Positions 44,553-54,732 of a stretch of 64,000 nucleotides of DNA are shown here, one piece after another (positions within the stretch are counted from its first letter, which is position 1; every line of letters starts with the position of its first letter). A program made the translations under genes and the position numbers. The notes under the pieces are model-generated. The model made no database searches and was not told the DNA's origin. It saw nothing but the letters and a program-made list of their open reading frames with translations. Source of the stretch: Paenibacillus chondroitinus NBRC 15376 (GTDB lineage: Bacteria > Bacillota > Bacilli > Paenibacillales > NBRC-103111); the NCBI RefSeq assembly GCF_004000765.1, contig NZ_BILW01000009.1, forward strand, positions 62,001 to 126,000. The letters run 5' to 3'.

Positions 44553-45344
44553 TTAACTACCTGTACTCTGATAGCGGGATAAGCCCAGCTTCCAAAATCG
44601 CATAGCCAGCCAGAGCGCAACGCAAGCGACGCCCACGGTTCCCAGCAGCATGCCGATGCCGCCTTCGTGTCTTAACAAATATAAGGTGGGTATGTAGTTT
44701 ACGAAACCTACCGGCACAAGCACCAGTAGTGCGCCTTGCAGCCATTTCGGATATAACGCAAGCGGATAACGAGCCGCCGTTTGAGAGGCGTCTTCCGTCA
44801 TATTTTGTAAGGACTCGATGCGTGTCAGCCAAAAGCCCGCAGCCGCCGTAGCCAGCCCGATCGCGAATAAAATAACCGCTCCGGTACAAATCATTAATGC
44901 CGTTAATGGTACGGCCGACCACTCGATTTGCCCTTTGGCCATCAGCACTCGCATTGAAATGACTAGGAGGACGATTCCCTGCCCGATTTCAGCGAAGAGT
45001 ACCCGGGAGTTTTGGGTCATTAGCGCCAACAGCACCGGAACAGGGCGCGTCAATAACGCATCCAGGTCACCGGATACGAGATACTTTTCCAGATGATGCA
45101 CATCCGAAGCCAGCGTACGGTAAATCGCTTTAGAGATCATCATGACACCATAGAGATAACAGACTTCATACAGCGTCCAGCCTTTGATATTGCCGAAGCG
45201 CATCATGACCAGCGCCACCATCAGAAACTCTGAAACTTGTATGCATGAGGCCATGGCCACCGAGAAAAGAAAGTTAAACTTATACTGCATCCGGCTTCGC
45301 AAACTCGCCTTGATCAACAGGAGATAGAGCTTAACTGACATCAT
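44553..45344 (-). CDS. ABC-2 family permease (PF06182 type), second
   Basis: A 263-residue membrane protein with six predicted segments. Family pattern: SLRSRMQYKFNFLFSVAM, LYEVCYLYGVMMISKAIY, YLVSGDLDALLTRPVPVLL. The start at 45344 overlaps the preceding TGA (ATGA), with AAGGAGG just before; a longer frame to 45419 would lie inside the neighbouring gene. It pairs with the permease at 45341-46117. Confidence 0.85.
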   Translation of the reverse strand: MMSVKLYLLLIKASLRSRMQYKFNFLFSVAMASCIQVSEFLMVALVMMRFGNIKGWTLYEVCYLYGVMMISKAIYRTLASDVHHLEKYLVSGDLDALLTRPVPVLLALMTQNSRVLFAEIGQGIVLLVISMRVLMAKGQIEWSAVPLTALMICTGAVILFAIGLATAAAGFWLTRIESLQNMTEDASQTAARYPLALYPKWLQGALLVLVPVGFVNYIPTLYLLRHEGGIGMLLGTVGVACVALWLAMRFWKLGLSRYQSTGS

Positions 45345-46117
45345 CCTCCTTGCACCTCCAGCTTTCTTCGCACCGCGTGCGTAACAGCCAGACAGACACA
45401 AGTAAACCCGATGCCCCATAGAAGAGCTCCGAGCACAATCGTGCCTTGTTCAAATTGCATATAAATTCGAGTTGGATAATAGAGAAGGTACGGATAAGGT
45501 GTAAAACTGCTTATGGTGCGAAGCCAACCCGGCAGCCATTCGAGCGGTATGAAAAATCCGGAGAGCAGCATGCTGAAAGAGTAGTTCAACCAGTACAACC
45601 AGCGGGATTCCGTGGTCCATAAAGCGGCGATGCCAATCAAATAATTCATGCAAATGGAGATATAAGCTGCTGCAACCAGCGCAATCGCCGTCCAGCCGTA
45701 AACGGAAGCCTTTTGTGGAAGCTGTAAGGAGAAAACAAACATATAGAGGACGTAAATCGGGATAAATTTATACAGAAACTGATACCATACTTGGCCCCAC
45801 TCCCTGCTCATGGCCTGATAGAACAAGTGAACAGGTCTCATGAGATCAACCGCAATCTGGCCTGTGCGCACCGACTGTTCGAGTCCCAGTCCGTTCGTCG
45901 TAAACTGCGTAATCCACAGGACCGCCTGGTTAAAAGCAATGTAGCCGACCATCCCTCTGGCTCCGTAGTCGCCGAGCGAGGAATCGCTCCCGAGCCCGGA
46001 CCAGATACTTGCATAAATAAAGCCAAACACTGCACTGACGGCATTGTGGAGCAAATGCGAACCGCGATATTGCAAATTCCTTGCGTATGCCTTACGGGCT
46101 AAAACCGCGAAAAGCAT
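45341..46117 (-). CDS. ABC-2 family permease (PF06182 type), first
   Basis: A 258-residue membrane protein with six segments and the motif LEQSVRTGQIAVDLMRPVHLF, the counterpart of the DALLTRP motif in its partner. I chose ATG 46117 after AGGAGGTG; the frame to 46261 adds a non-membrane extension without a site. First gene of a three-gene export operon with the permease at 44553 and the ATPase at 43549. Confidence 0.86.
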   Translation of the reverse strand: MLFAVLARKAYARNLQYRGSHLLHNAVSAVFGFIYASIWSGLGSDSSLGDYGARGMVGYIAFNQAVLWITQFTTNGLGLEQSVRTGQIAVDLMRPVHLFYQAMSREWGQVWYQFLYKFIPIYVLYMFVFSLQLPQKASVYGWTAIALVAAAYISICMNYLIGIAALWTTESRWLYWLNYSFSMLLSGFFIPLEWLPGWLRTISSFTPYPYLLYYPTRIYMQFEQGTIVLGALLWGIGFTCVCLAVTHAVRRKLEVQGG

Positions 46118-46234
46118 CGTACACCTCCTATGTTTTTTCGTGCAAAAAAAACGATTTTCCACTGCAGCCGCAGCGTAGAGACGGAGTTTCATATTACCAA
46201 AATTCCCCACGGTATGGCAATCTTTTTTTTCATA

Positions 46235-46278
46235 CAAAAAAAGCAACCCCAGAGTCATCACCTGACTTCGGGATTGCT
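46235..46278 (-). terminator. Terminator after the LTA-synthase family gene
   Basis: On the minus strand the arms 46278-46263 and 46257-46242 pair almost fully around a 5-base loop and are followed by seven T residues, 11 bases after the stop. Confidence 0.8.
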
Positions 46279-46288
46279 TCTATATCTT

Positions 46289-48313
46289 TTACTGCGCACT
46301 CACAGGCTTAGCTTCCGGAGGACTGCCGCTGTCCCCTTCAGCCCGAAGTTTCGTATCAGGGTTATCAAACTCGGCATTGTAACTAGGCTGCGAGGCCTTC
46401 GTTAAATAATCGTGATCAAGGTATCCGGCCAAATATTGCTTACCGAAGAGAAGATCGTATTGGACGTTCCTGTAATCGTCAATAAGTGCTTTGGCCGAAT
46501 CAGGCGCCTGCGCATGAAGCGTTTGGTCTGGTTCCACAACCAGGTTACTTAACAATCCAGGTACTTGGGCGGCTATTTCCGCGTTCAATGCGAAGTTAGC
46601 CGGTTTCTCCATGTGCAGCATATCGAGCACATGAGAACCTAAGAAGGAATCGCTAAGCAATGGGATATCCTGTTTGGGCATATCGAAATTCGACCAAGTC
46701 ACCAACGGAATGCTATGCATTTTCTTCACTTCTTCCAGTGACCAATCATTGGCGTTGCTTGTTGAGATGAACCCGGCTTCTTTATACACTTGGTAGTCGA
46801 GGCCAAGCATCGGCAGATGGTCCCCGTAGAAGACGATCATCGTAGGTTCATCCGAATTTTGATAATGATCGATGAGCATTTGCAGACTTTGATCCGCATC
46901 ATGCGCACCTTGGGTGTACGTTTCCAAAATCGATTTGGCTTGCGGCGTCAAATTGCCTTCCGCCTTGAATTGATTCTCACCGTACCGCGGATCATCGTAG
47001 GGTCCGTGGTTTTGCATCGTAACCGTGTAGATAAACATCGGATCTTCCGTTTTATCCACTTCATCGATAATGTTTCGAGACACCTCGGCATCCGAGATGA
47101 AGTAACCCTTCGTCTCCGGATTCACGAAATGCTCGCTGCTTTTGAAAGATTCAAAACCAAGCTGTTTATAAACGGAGTTACGATCCCAGAACCAGCCTTC
47201 GTAGGAGTGAATCCCCATGCTTTTATAACCCTGGCCGGCAAAATAGCTTGCTAAACTTGGCACAGGCTTACTAACATATTGCTGATACGGGATAGATCCC
47301 CCCGGCAGGAAGCTCATGGAATTACCAGTGAGCACTTCGAACTCTACGTTGCTTGTTCCCCCACCGAATTGAGGAGACAACAGGTAACCGGAAGTCGACT
47401 CTTTCTGCAAACGATGAATCGTAGGCAGCGGGTCTTCACTAAATTTGACATTCGTCAGCAACGTCGGGTCCCAGAATGCCTCGCTCATAATGAAAATGAC
47501 GTTCGGCTTCTTCCCTTGCAGATTAACGGACGCCTTTTTCATTGCCGGCTGTGTTTGCGTGACTTGCTCAATATTCGCCGCTACGGCCCCAATAGCTTCA
47601 TTGCTGTAGGTTTCCGGCTTTTGAACGATGGAGTTTTTGACGTTGAGTGTAAAAGCAAGAGCCGTACCATTATTTGCGTAATTTTCTTGCTGGTTCCAGA
47701 CAATTTCATTCACACCGATATGGTCCAGGATTTTGCCTGCCAATGGTGTTTTGATCCCAAAAGCATATAAGGCATAGAGCGAGAACAACCCTAAACCGAT
47801 TCTTGAGATAATAGAAATCGTGGCACGCGGAATAATCCATCTTAATGAAAGTACTACAAGAATTGAAGCAACGATGGCTCCGATTCTGATCAGCGCGGCT
47901 TTACCCGTCACGAGCGAAGCGATATCCATACTTTCTTTGTTGAGCAAAATATCCCACGGGAAGAACGGCTCCCCGATCATAGTCACCTTCATGTAAGAAA
48001 TTAATGCCATTAGGCCGAGAAGTAAGGTTGAGATGGCTCCTGAGATCGCCAAAGATCCAACCAAAGCATAGATAAAAATAAGCAAACAAAAGGTGATTCC
48101 TGCGTTTAATAAAAAAAGTGATTGATTGTTGGTTATCCAATCCATCGTATTATGCAGTGAGCCGCGCTCGAGCAGCTCCATGCCGGCTACTGATAATACG
48201 GGTAATAAAATTAAAAAAAGTACTAACGAAATCGTCGCACCCAGTCGTTGTGGTCTCATCTTCTTATTCGGCTTCTTGCGAAGACGGCTCCGGGGCTTCA
48301 AATTCAAGTGCAT
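46289..48313 (-). CDS. LTA synthase family protein (sulfatase-fold)
   Basis: A 674-residue membrane enzyme. Five N-terminal membrane segments (about residues 25-190) are followed by an extracytoplasmic sulfatase-like domain (about 270-560). The catalytic Thr and metal residues can be read in NVIFIMSEAFWDP, GGGTSNVEFEVLTG and VFYGDHLPMLG. The C-terminus is a polar, low-complexity tail. Family members polymerise glycerol phosphate into teichoic acid or transfer phosphoglycerol to other glycans. GAGGAGAGTG precedes ATG 48313. Confidence 0.9.
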   Translation of the reverse strand: MHLNLKPRSRLRKKPNKKMRPQRLGATISLVLFLILLPVLSVAGMELLERGSLHNTMDWITNNQSLFLLNAGITFCLLIFIYALVGSLAISGAISTLLLGLMALISYMKVTMIGEPFFPWDILLNKESMDIASLVTGKAALIRIGAIVASILVVLSLRWIIPRATISIISRIGLGLFSLYALYAFGIKTPLAGKILDHIGVNEIVWNQQENYANNGTALAFTLNVKNSIVQKPETYSNEAIGAVAANIEQVTQTQPAMKKASVNLQGKKPNVIFIMSEAFWDPTLLTNVKFSEDPLPTIHRLQKESTSGYLLSPQFGGGTSNVEFEVLTGNSMSFLPGGSIPYQQYVSKPVPSLASYFAGQGYKSMGIHSYEGWFWDRNSVYKQLGFESFKSSEHFVNPETKGYFISDAEVSRNIIDEVDKTEDPMFIYTVTMQNHGPYDDPRYGENQFKAEGNLTPQAKSILETYTQGAHDADQSLQMLIDHYQNSDEPTMIVFYGDHLPMLGLDYQVYKEAGFISTSNANDWSLEEVKKMHSIPLVTWSNFDMPKQDIPLLSDSFLGSHVLDMLHMEKPANFALNAEIAAQVPGLLSNLVVEPDQTLHAQAPDSAKALIDDYRNVQYDLLFGKQYLAGYLDHDYLTKASQPSYNAEFDNPDTKLRAEGDSGSPPEAKPVSAQ

Positions 48314-48411
48314 CTTGCATCACTCTCCTCTTGCCCCCTATTGTAAACCCCAATTGTGAAGAAAATATGTAGATAACCTTAAAGGAACCTTAGGATACCC
48401 ATTTATTCCCT

Positions 48412-48741
48412 TTACTTGAGACCTGCCAACCATGCAGCCAACACCTTCAATTCCTCTTCTTTGAGCGCGACCTGGAACGGCGGCATCCCGCCACCACCCT
48501 TTTGGATGCGCTTTATGATCTCATCTTCCGTCAAACGTTCACCAACTTTTTGAATATTGGGGCCTTCTCCGCCCTGTAATTGATTACCATGACAAGAGAT
48601 ACAAAAGTTCTGATAAACCTTATGCGGATCGGCTTGCGCGGGCGTTGTCTGTGCATCTTTGGGTTGTTGATTGCCATTTCCGCAGGCCGTCAGCCCCATA
48701 GAGATAATGATCATAGTCATCAGCAGCAGCTTTATTTTCAT
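48412..48741 (-). CDS. Cytochrome c lipoprotein (c-551 type)
   Basis: A 109-residue protein with lipobox LTAC, then a class I c-type cytochrome with heme motif CISCH and the distal Met ligand in GGMPPF. Its size and lipid anchor match small membrane-bound cytochromes such as B. subtilis CccB. It should carry electrons to a terminal oxidase on the outer face of the membrane. Monocistronic, with SD AAGGAG before ATG 48741. Confidence 0.9.
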   Translation of the reverse strand: MKIKLLLMTMIIISMGLTACGNGNQQPKDAQTTPAQADPHKVYQNFCISCHGNQLQGGEGPNIQKVGERLTEDEIIKRIQKGGGGMPPFQVALKEEELKVLAAWLAGLK

Positions 48742-48927
48742 ACAGGAAACTCCTTAAGGGAAGATTTCCCTCCATCATACCAGAGCATGGCCTGCAAAAT
48801 AAAGAATTCACCAGTCTGAACGACTATAAGACTCCCTTTGGGCCGATTGGTCATAGTATGTGATGCCTGAGAAAGATTTATTTTGTTAAGATGATGCAAG
48901 GATAAAGCTGAAATAGAACAACATAAA

Positions 48928-48963
48928 GACATGGCAGAAGCACTTGCTCCTTCTTACCATGTC
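48928..48963 (-). terminator. Terminator after the arabinofuranosidase gene
   Basis: The arms GACATGG-AGAAG and CTTCT-CCATGTC pair with two mismatched positions, then TTTATGTT. It lies about 40 bases after the stop at 49003. Confidence 0.6.
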
Positions 48964-49002
48964 CCATTTCTGCAAAGTATTTGACCGGATTATAGACCGA
49001 AC

Positions 49003-50535
<1,533 letters not shown>

Positions 50536-50542
50536 TTAATAA

Positions 50543-50592
50543 AAATATAAATCAATTAATACAAATATTATGACGTTGACTCTATTAAACAA
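50543..50592 (-). promoter_or_regulatory. Promoter and candidate operator of the arabinofuranosidase gene
   Basis: -35 TTGTTT (50587-50592), 16-base spacer, -10 TAATAT (50565-50570). GATTTATATTT (minus strand, 50543-50553) lies just downstream of the -10. The same 11-mer appears on the plus strand at 50635-50645, before the divergent regulator gene. Confidence 0.55.
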
Positions 50593-50696
50593 TAATCAAT
50601 GCTTGATTTCAAGACTTTCTTTGCGAATGTTTTGGATTTATATTTATATGAATCAGACAACATTATGAATCGATAGGAATAAAGGAGATTTGTATC

Positions 50697-51602
50697 ATGA
50701 TACATGCATCAACAGACCGCAAATGGCTGCCGCTCTATGAAGCTTTGGCCAGCGACGTGCGGCTTCAGATATTGGATTTGCTGGCCGAACAAGAGATGAA
50801 CGTGAAGGAGTTAGCTCAGACGCTCGGCTTAAGCAGCGCCATCGTGACCATGCACGTGAAGAAGCTGGAAGCCGGCGGCCTGATTCACACGGCGTTAGTG
50901 CGCAAGCAAGGCGGCACGCACAAAATGTGCACGCTTGCGGTTTCGCGTGTGGAGATCCAGCTGCCGCAGCAAAGCGAGCCCAAGCGCGTGTTCGATGAGG
51001 TGTCCATTCCCATCGGACATTACACGCGCTTTGACGTGCAGCCTACGTGCGGTCTCGCTACGGCCGATCATACGATCGGACAGTACGACGATCCGCGCTA
51101 CTTTCTCGAACCTGAGCGCATGCATGCGAAGATTCTCTGGTTCGGGAGCGGCTTCGTCGAGTACCGCATCCCTAATTATTTGCTCCCCAGCCAGACGCTG
51201 GAAGAGATTGAGATTTCGCTGGAGCTTGGCTCGGAAGCGCCGGGCATCGCCGAGAATTGGCCGTCGGACATTCATTTCTATGTCAACGACACGCTGCTCG
51301 GCTATTGGACGAGCCCCGGCGATTCGGGGCAAGGCCGCGGGCATTACACACCCAGTTGGTGGCCGGACTCTATCAACCAATACGGTTGGTTGAAGGTGAT
51401 TCGGATCACCGAACAGGGCACCTTCCTTGACGGGCAGCGGCTTTCCGACGTCACGATCAAGGACATCCGCATGTCGCGCAACGAGTGGACATTGCGAATT
51501 GAAGTGCCGGAGCATGCGGTGCATGTCGGCGGGCTTACGCTTTACGGTGAAGGCTTCGGCAACTACAACCGGGATATTATTTTCCGCACCTACCGGCGGT
51601 AA
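50697..51602 (+). CDS. ArsR-type regulator with large C-terminal domain
   Basis: A 301-residue protein: an N-terminal ArsR winged helix (about 10-85; ASDVRLQILDLLAEQEMNVKE, LSSAIVTMHVKKLEAGGLI) plus a C-terminal region of about 200 residues with beta-rich character and many Trp/Tyr (SDIHFYVNDTLLGYWTSPGD, HYTPSWWPDSINQYGW). The C-terminal part looks like a carbohydrate-type jelly roll and could bind a sugar effector. It is divergent from the GH51 gene and shares an 11-bp motif with it. AAAGGAG precedes ATG 50697. Confidence 0.8.
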   Translation: MIHASTDRKWLPLYEALASDVRLQILDLLAEQEMNVKELAQTLGLSSAIVTMHVKKLEAGGLIHTALVRKQGGTHKMCTLAVSRVEIQLPQQSEPKRVFDEVSIPIGHYTRFDVQPTCGLATADHTIGQYDDPRYFLEPERMHAKILWFGSGFVEYRIPNYLLPSQTLEEIEISLELGSEAPGIAENWPSDIHFYVNDTLLGYWTSPGDSGQGRGHYTPSWWPDSINQYGWLKVIRITEQGTFLDGQRLSDVTIKDIRMSRNEWTLRIEVPEHAVHVGGLTLYGEGFGNYNRDIIFRTYRR

Positions 51603-51760
51603 GGGCAGGTGTGCGCGAAAAGCCGCGGGCAGCTAATTCTGTCAGCCTCAAGGCATATATGGGGATCTCTGGCAATACAGTAAGGTAAATGACTGCGAGG
51701 GAGAGTTACCCTATTCGGGACCGTGATGTCCAGTTTAAATACATAACATCCCTATCTTGC

Positions 51761-51808
51761 AGCTATCCCTCATCAGGCGGTCCCATCCGCTCAGGGATAG
51801 CTTTTTTT
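51761..51808 (+). terminator. Terminator in the gap before the MFS gene
   Basis: AGCTATCCCT (51761-51770) pairs with AGGGATAGCT (51793-51802), with an inner GCGG/CCGC stem and seven T residues after. The 160 bases between the regulator stop and this hairpin hold no gene I can support. It may end a small transcript. Confidence 0.75.
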
Positions 51809-51844
51809 ATTTTCAACCGCGCTATAAATGGCATCGAAGTGAAG

Positions 51845-51855
51845 TATGCTATACT
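51845..51855 (+). promoter_or_regulatory. Extended -10 promoter for the MFS gene
   Basis: TATGCTATACT: TGn followed by TATACT (51850-51855), 27 bases before ATG 51883. No strong -35. Confidence 0.5.
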
Positions 51856-51882
51856 GGAAAAAAAAGAAAAGGAGCCTCTCTG

Positions 51883-53082
51883 ATGCCTGCACCCTTACAT
51901 TGGAAAAAGTCACTATGGATATTATGGGGGGCTAACTTTTCCATCATGTGCGGAATGAACCTTATTCTTCCGTTTCTGCCCTTATACGTTGGACAACTTG
52001 GGGTTCACGAGGTCGGCGATGTCGTGCGTTGGACAGGCTGGATCGTTGCCGCTCAATTCATCACCTCGTTTCTTACTCAGCCTCTCTGGGGAGCCATCGC
52101 AGATCGCCGCGGCCGCAAAATCATGCTGCTCCGGGCTGGGTTCGGCATGGCTGTTGTGACAGCCTTGATGGGCATCGTCACGGAGCCCTGGCAGCTGCTT
52201 GCGCTTCGGCTGCTGAACGGCTTCTTCTCCGGTTTCATCTCCATGGCGGTCTCCCTGCAAGCATCCGTGACACCCCCGGAGCATTCCGGGAAATCACTCG
52301 GCACGCTGCAAACTGGCTCCATCGCCGGATCACTTGTCGGCCCTTTGATCGGCGGGTTGCTAGCTGGTATGATCGGTTATAGCCACATCTTTTTTGTTAC
52401 CGGCGGTCTCATGCTCTGCGCCAGCCTCATCGTGATGATTTTCGTCCATGAGGAGCGCAAAGCCCCCGCTCAGAAAAAAGTGCGCCAGCGTACAGAATGG
52501 CGCCTGTTTCGACCGCTGCTGCCGGTCTTTGCCGCTTCGCTGATTACGCAAATCGGGATGATGAGCATCGAGCCGATCGTGACGGTCTATGCCAAGACGA
52601 TTTACTTCGGCAATCATTTGGAGCTGTTCGCAGGTTTAATCGTGGCGATTACGGGAATCGCCAACTTGTTTGGCGCGCCATCCTTAGGGAGGCTTGGCGA
52701 CCGTATCGGCCAACGGAGACTACTCGTCATCGCCTTGTCGATGGCGGCACTCGCCTTCATTCCGCAGGCTTTCGCCACCAGCATGACAATGCTGCTAATC
52801 GGCAGGTTCCTGCTGGGGCTGTTCATCGGAGGCATGATTCCTTCCCTGAACGTGCTGGTTTTGAAGCTCGCCCCCACTCAAATTCAGGGAACGGCCTACG
52901 GCTTTAATACGTCTTCGCTGTTTCTCGGCAACCTGATCGGCCCCTTGCTTGGCAGTCATTTTGCGGCAGCGTATGGGTTTAAGTCGGTGTTCTATATCAC
53001 CATGGGTATCCTGCTGCTCTGTGCGATGTTCGTTTACTTGAACCGCAGCCTGGAGACCTTGCGCCAGACGAATTCGGTGTAG
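51883..53082 (+). CDS. MFS multidrug efflux transporter
   Basis: A 399-residue major facilitator with 12 segments. Motif A is ADRRGRKIMLL and a repeat GRLGDRIGQRRLL sits in the second half. The motif-C region is LQTGSIAGSLVGPLIGG. These match the TetA/NorA-like drug exporters. ATG 51883 follows AAAAGGAG at 8 bases; the open frame upstream to 51757 crosses a terminator and is not coding. Likely monocistronic with the extended -10 promoter above. Confidence 0.9.
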   Translation: MPAPLHWKKSLWILWGANFSIMCGMNLILPFLPLYVGQLGVHEVGDVVRWTGWIVAAQFITSFLTQPLWGAIADRRGRKIMLLRAGFGMAVVTALMGIVTEPWQLLALRLLNGFFSGFISMAVSLQASVTPPEHSGKSLGTLQTGSIAGSLVGPLIGGLLAGMIGYSHIFFVTGGLMLCASLIVMIFVHEERKAPAQKKVRQRTEWRLFRPLLPVFAASLITQIGMMSIEPIVTVYAKTIYFGNHLELFAGLIVAITGIANLFGAPSLGRLGDRIGQRRLLVIALSMAALAFIPQAFATSMTMLLIGRFLLGLFIGGMIPSLNVLVLKLAPTQIQGTAYGFNTSSLFLGNLIGPLLGSHFAAAYGFKSVFYITMGILLLCAMFVYLNRSLETLRQTNSV

Positions 53083-53118
53083 CTTTTTCAAATTTTACTT
53101 ATTGATGGAGGATGATTT

Positions 53119-53799
53119 ATGAAACACGAGATTTTATATAAGGGCGCATTTCCAATGCTGCGCGTGGAACTTGAAGCTGGAGAAAACATTAAAGCTGAAT
53201 CAGGAGCAATGGTTTCGATGTCGCCTAACATTGAGCTTAAAGGAACAGTCGATGGCGGTATTATGAAAGGTCTTGGCCGTATGCTGAGTGGCGAGAAATT
53301 CTTCTTCCAGGAGTTGACCCCCACTCGCGGTGGTGGCGAAGTGCTATTGGCGCCGTCCGTAATTGGCGACATTGAAGCTGTCGAGCTTGACGGATCGTAC
53401 AAGCTGTACGTACAAAAGGACGGCTTTCTTGCTGGAACATCCGGGATTCAAGTGAATACGAAGATGCAAAATCTGATGAGCGGCTTCATGTCCGGCGAAG
53501 GATTTTTCATCGTTGAAATTAGCGGTAGAGGCACGGTTTTCCTCTCCTCCTACGGGGCTATTCATGCCATCAACCTTGCTCCCGGGCAAGAGGTTGTCAT
53601 TGATAACGGGCATCTGGTCGCATGGCCGGATTATACGCAGTATACAATTGAGAAAGCTGCCAAAGGCTGGCTCTCCAGCATCACAAGCGGTGAAGGTGTC
53701 GTATGCCGGTTCCGCGGCGAAGGCGTTGTGCTAATTCAAACGCGGAATCCGCAGAGCTTCGGCGGATGGCTGAAGCAATTCATACCGGGCGCTAGGTAG
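53119..53799 (+). CDS. TIGR00266/AIM24 family protein
   Basis: A 226-residue cytosolic beta-rich protein of the TIGR00266 (AIM24-like) family: LRVELEAGENIKAESGAMVSMS, FFQELTPTRGGGEVLLAP, FIVEISGRGTVFLSSYGAI and GHLVAWPDYTQYTIEKA are characteristic. The fold resembles the tryptophan RNA-binding attenuator barrel. Function in bacteria is unclear. GGAGG precedes ATG 53119. Followed by a terminator. Confidence 0.9.
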   Translation: MKHEILYKGAFPMLRVELEAGENIKAESGAMVSMSPNIELKGTVDGGIMKGLGRMLSGEKFFFQELTPTRGGGEVLLAPSVIGDIEAVELDGSYKLYVQKDGFLAGTSGIQVNTKMQNLMSGFMSGEGFFIVEISGRGTVFLSSYGAIHAINLAPGQEVVIDNGHLVAWPDYTQYTIEKAAKGWLSSITSGEGVVCRFRGEGVVLIQTRNPQSFGGWLKQFIPGAR

Positions 53800-53817
53800 C
53801 TTAGCGTTAAACCTCAC

Positions 53818-53864
53818 AAGAGACTATCCCTACGTCATTTTTATGACTTCTAGGACAGTCTCTT
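53818..53864 (+). terminator. Terminator after the TIGR00266 gene
   Basis: AAGAGACT (53818-53825) pairs with AGTCTCTT (53857-53864); inner GTCAT/ATGAC stem; T-rich tract follows. The GACT-TCC/GGA-AGTC part resembles the hairpin at 2042-2094. Confidence 0.75.
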
Positions 53865-53919
53865 TTCTTTTTAACCACTACTTTTTTGCACAAGCCTATG
53901 CTATGATAGTTTTAATTAG

Positions 53920-53932
53920 AAAACTTAGTTTT
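53920..53932. promoter_or_regulatory. Palindrome upstream of the IclR gene
   Basis: AAAAC-TTA-GTTTT, perfect 5-bp arms, just before a TATAGT (53934-53939) that may be a -10 box. Its position 35 bases before the IclR start suits autoregulation. Confidence 0.4.
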
Positions 53933-53966
53933 GTATAGTAAACCAAATGAGCTGGGAGGCCTACCA

Positions 53967-54716
53967 TTGGACGATAAATACCGCGTTCCAGCCATTGAAC
54001 GTGCTCACCTTATTCTCAAGGAAATCTCGCTGCAGCCCAGTCAGCTGAAACTCATTGATCTCTCGCGTTCGCTTGGCATCAACAAAAGCTCGATGTATTC
54101 GCTGCTTTTAACGTTGGAGAACTTGGGCTGGGTTGAGAAGGATACCGGTGAAACATACCGCCTTGGCCGCGAGCTCTCTCGCCTGGGCCATGCGGCTGTC
54201 CAGCATCGGGACTTGAACGAGTCCTTCCACAAGGAAGCCTCACTAATCAAGCTGAAACTGGGTGAATCGCTGCAATTAGCCCGACTAGACGGCAATGAAG
54301 TTCTGTATCTTGCAAAAGAGGAAGCGCTTACGCCAGTTCGGCTCGCCTCTGGACCCGGCATGCGCCTTCCAGCGCACGCCACTGCACTCGGCAAGGTCAT
54401 GCTGGCGGATCTTGGCGATGAAGAACTTGATCGATTTTACCGCGCAGATCAAGAACCATTTCCACAGTTAACTGAGCATTCCATTGTCTCCTTAAAAGAA
54501 TTGAAACAAGATCTGGAGCACATCCGCCAACAAGGTTTCGCCCTCGATTTAGAGGAAGCTGTTATCGGATTCAACTGCGCTGCTGCTCCAATCCGCAACT
54601 CGCATGGGAAGGTCATCGCCGCTGTCAGCTGCTCGATGATGCTGCCTCAGTGGCAGCAGAAGAAGCAGATCTGTATAGAAGAAGTTTGTAAGCTTGCTCA
54701 TCAACTATCCGAATAG
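53967..54716 (+). CDS. IclR-family transcriptional regulator
   Basis: A 249-residue regulator. The N-terminal winged helix includes LIDLSRSLGINKSSMYSLLLTLENLGWVE; the C-terminal IclR effector domain includes LPAHATALGKVMLA and VIGFNCAAAPIRN. I chose TTG 53967, 7 bases after GGGAGG, over the longer reading from 53931, which lacks a site. It is followed in the same direction by SDR and FAH-hydrolase genes, and probably controls them in response to a sugar acid. Confidence 0.88.
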   Translation: MDDKYRVPAIERAHLILKEISLQPSQLKLIDLSRSLGINKSSMYSLLLTLENLGWVEKDTGETYRLGRELSRLGHAAVQHRDLNESFHKEASLIKLKLGESLQLARLDGNEVLYLAKEEALTPVRLASGPGMRLPAHATALGKVMLADLGDEELDRFYRADQEPFPQLTEHSIVSLKELKQDLEHIRQQGFALDLEEAVIGFNCAAAPIRNSHGKVIAAVSCSMMLPQWQQKKQICIEEVCKLAHQLSE

Positions 54717-54732
54717 CAAAGGAGAATTGAAC

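Noticed and set aside
51603-51760. Riboswitch upstream of the MFS exporter
   Set aside because: Some stem-forming potential ending in a terminator, but a separate promoter follows the terminator and no known riboswitch core is readable.
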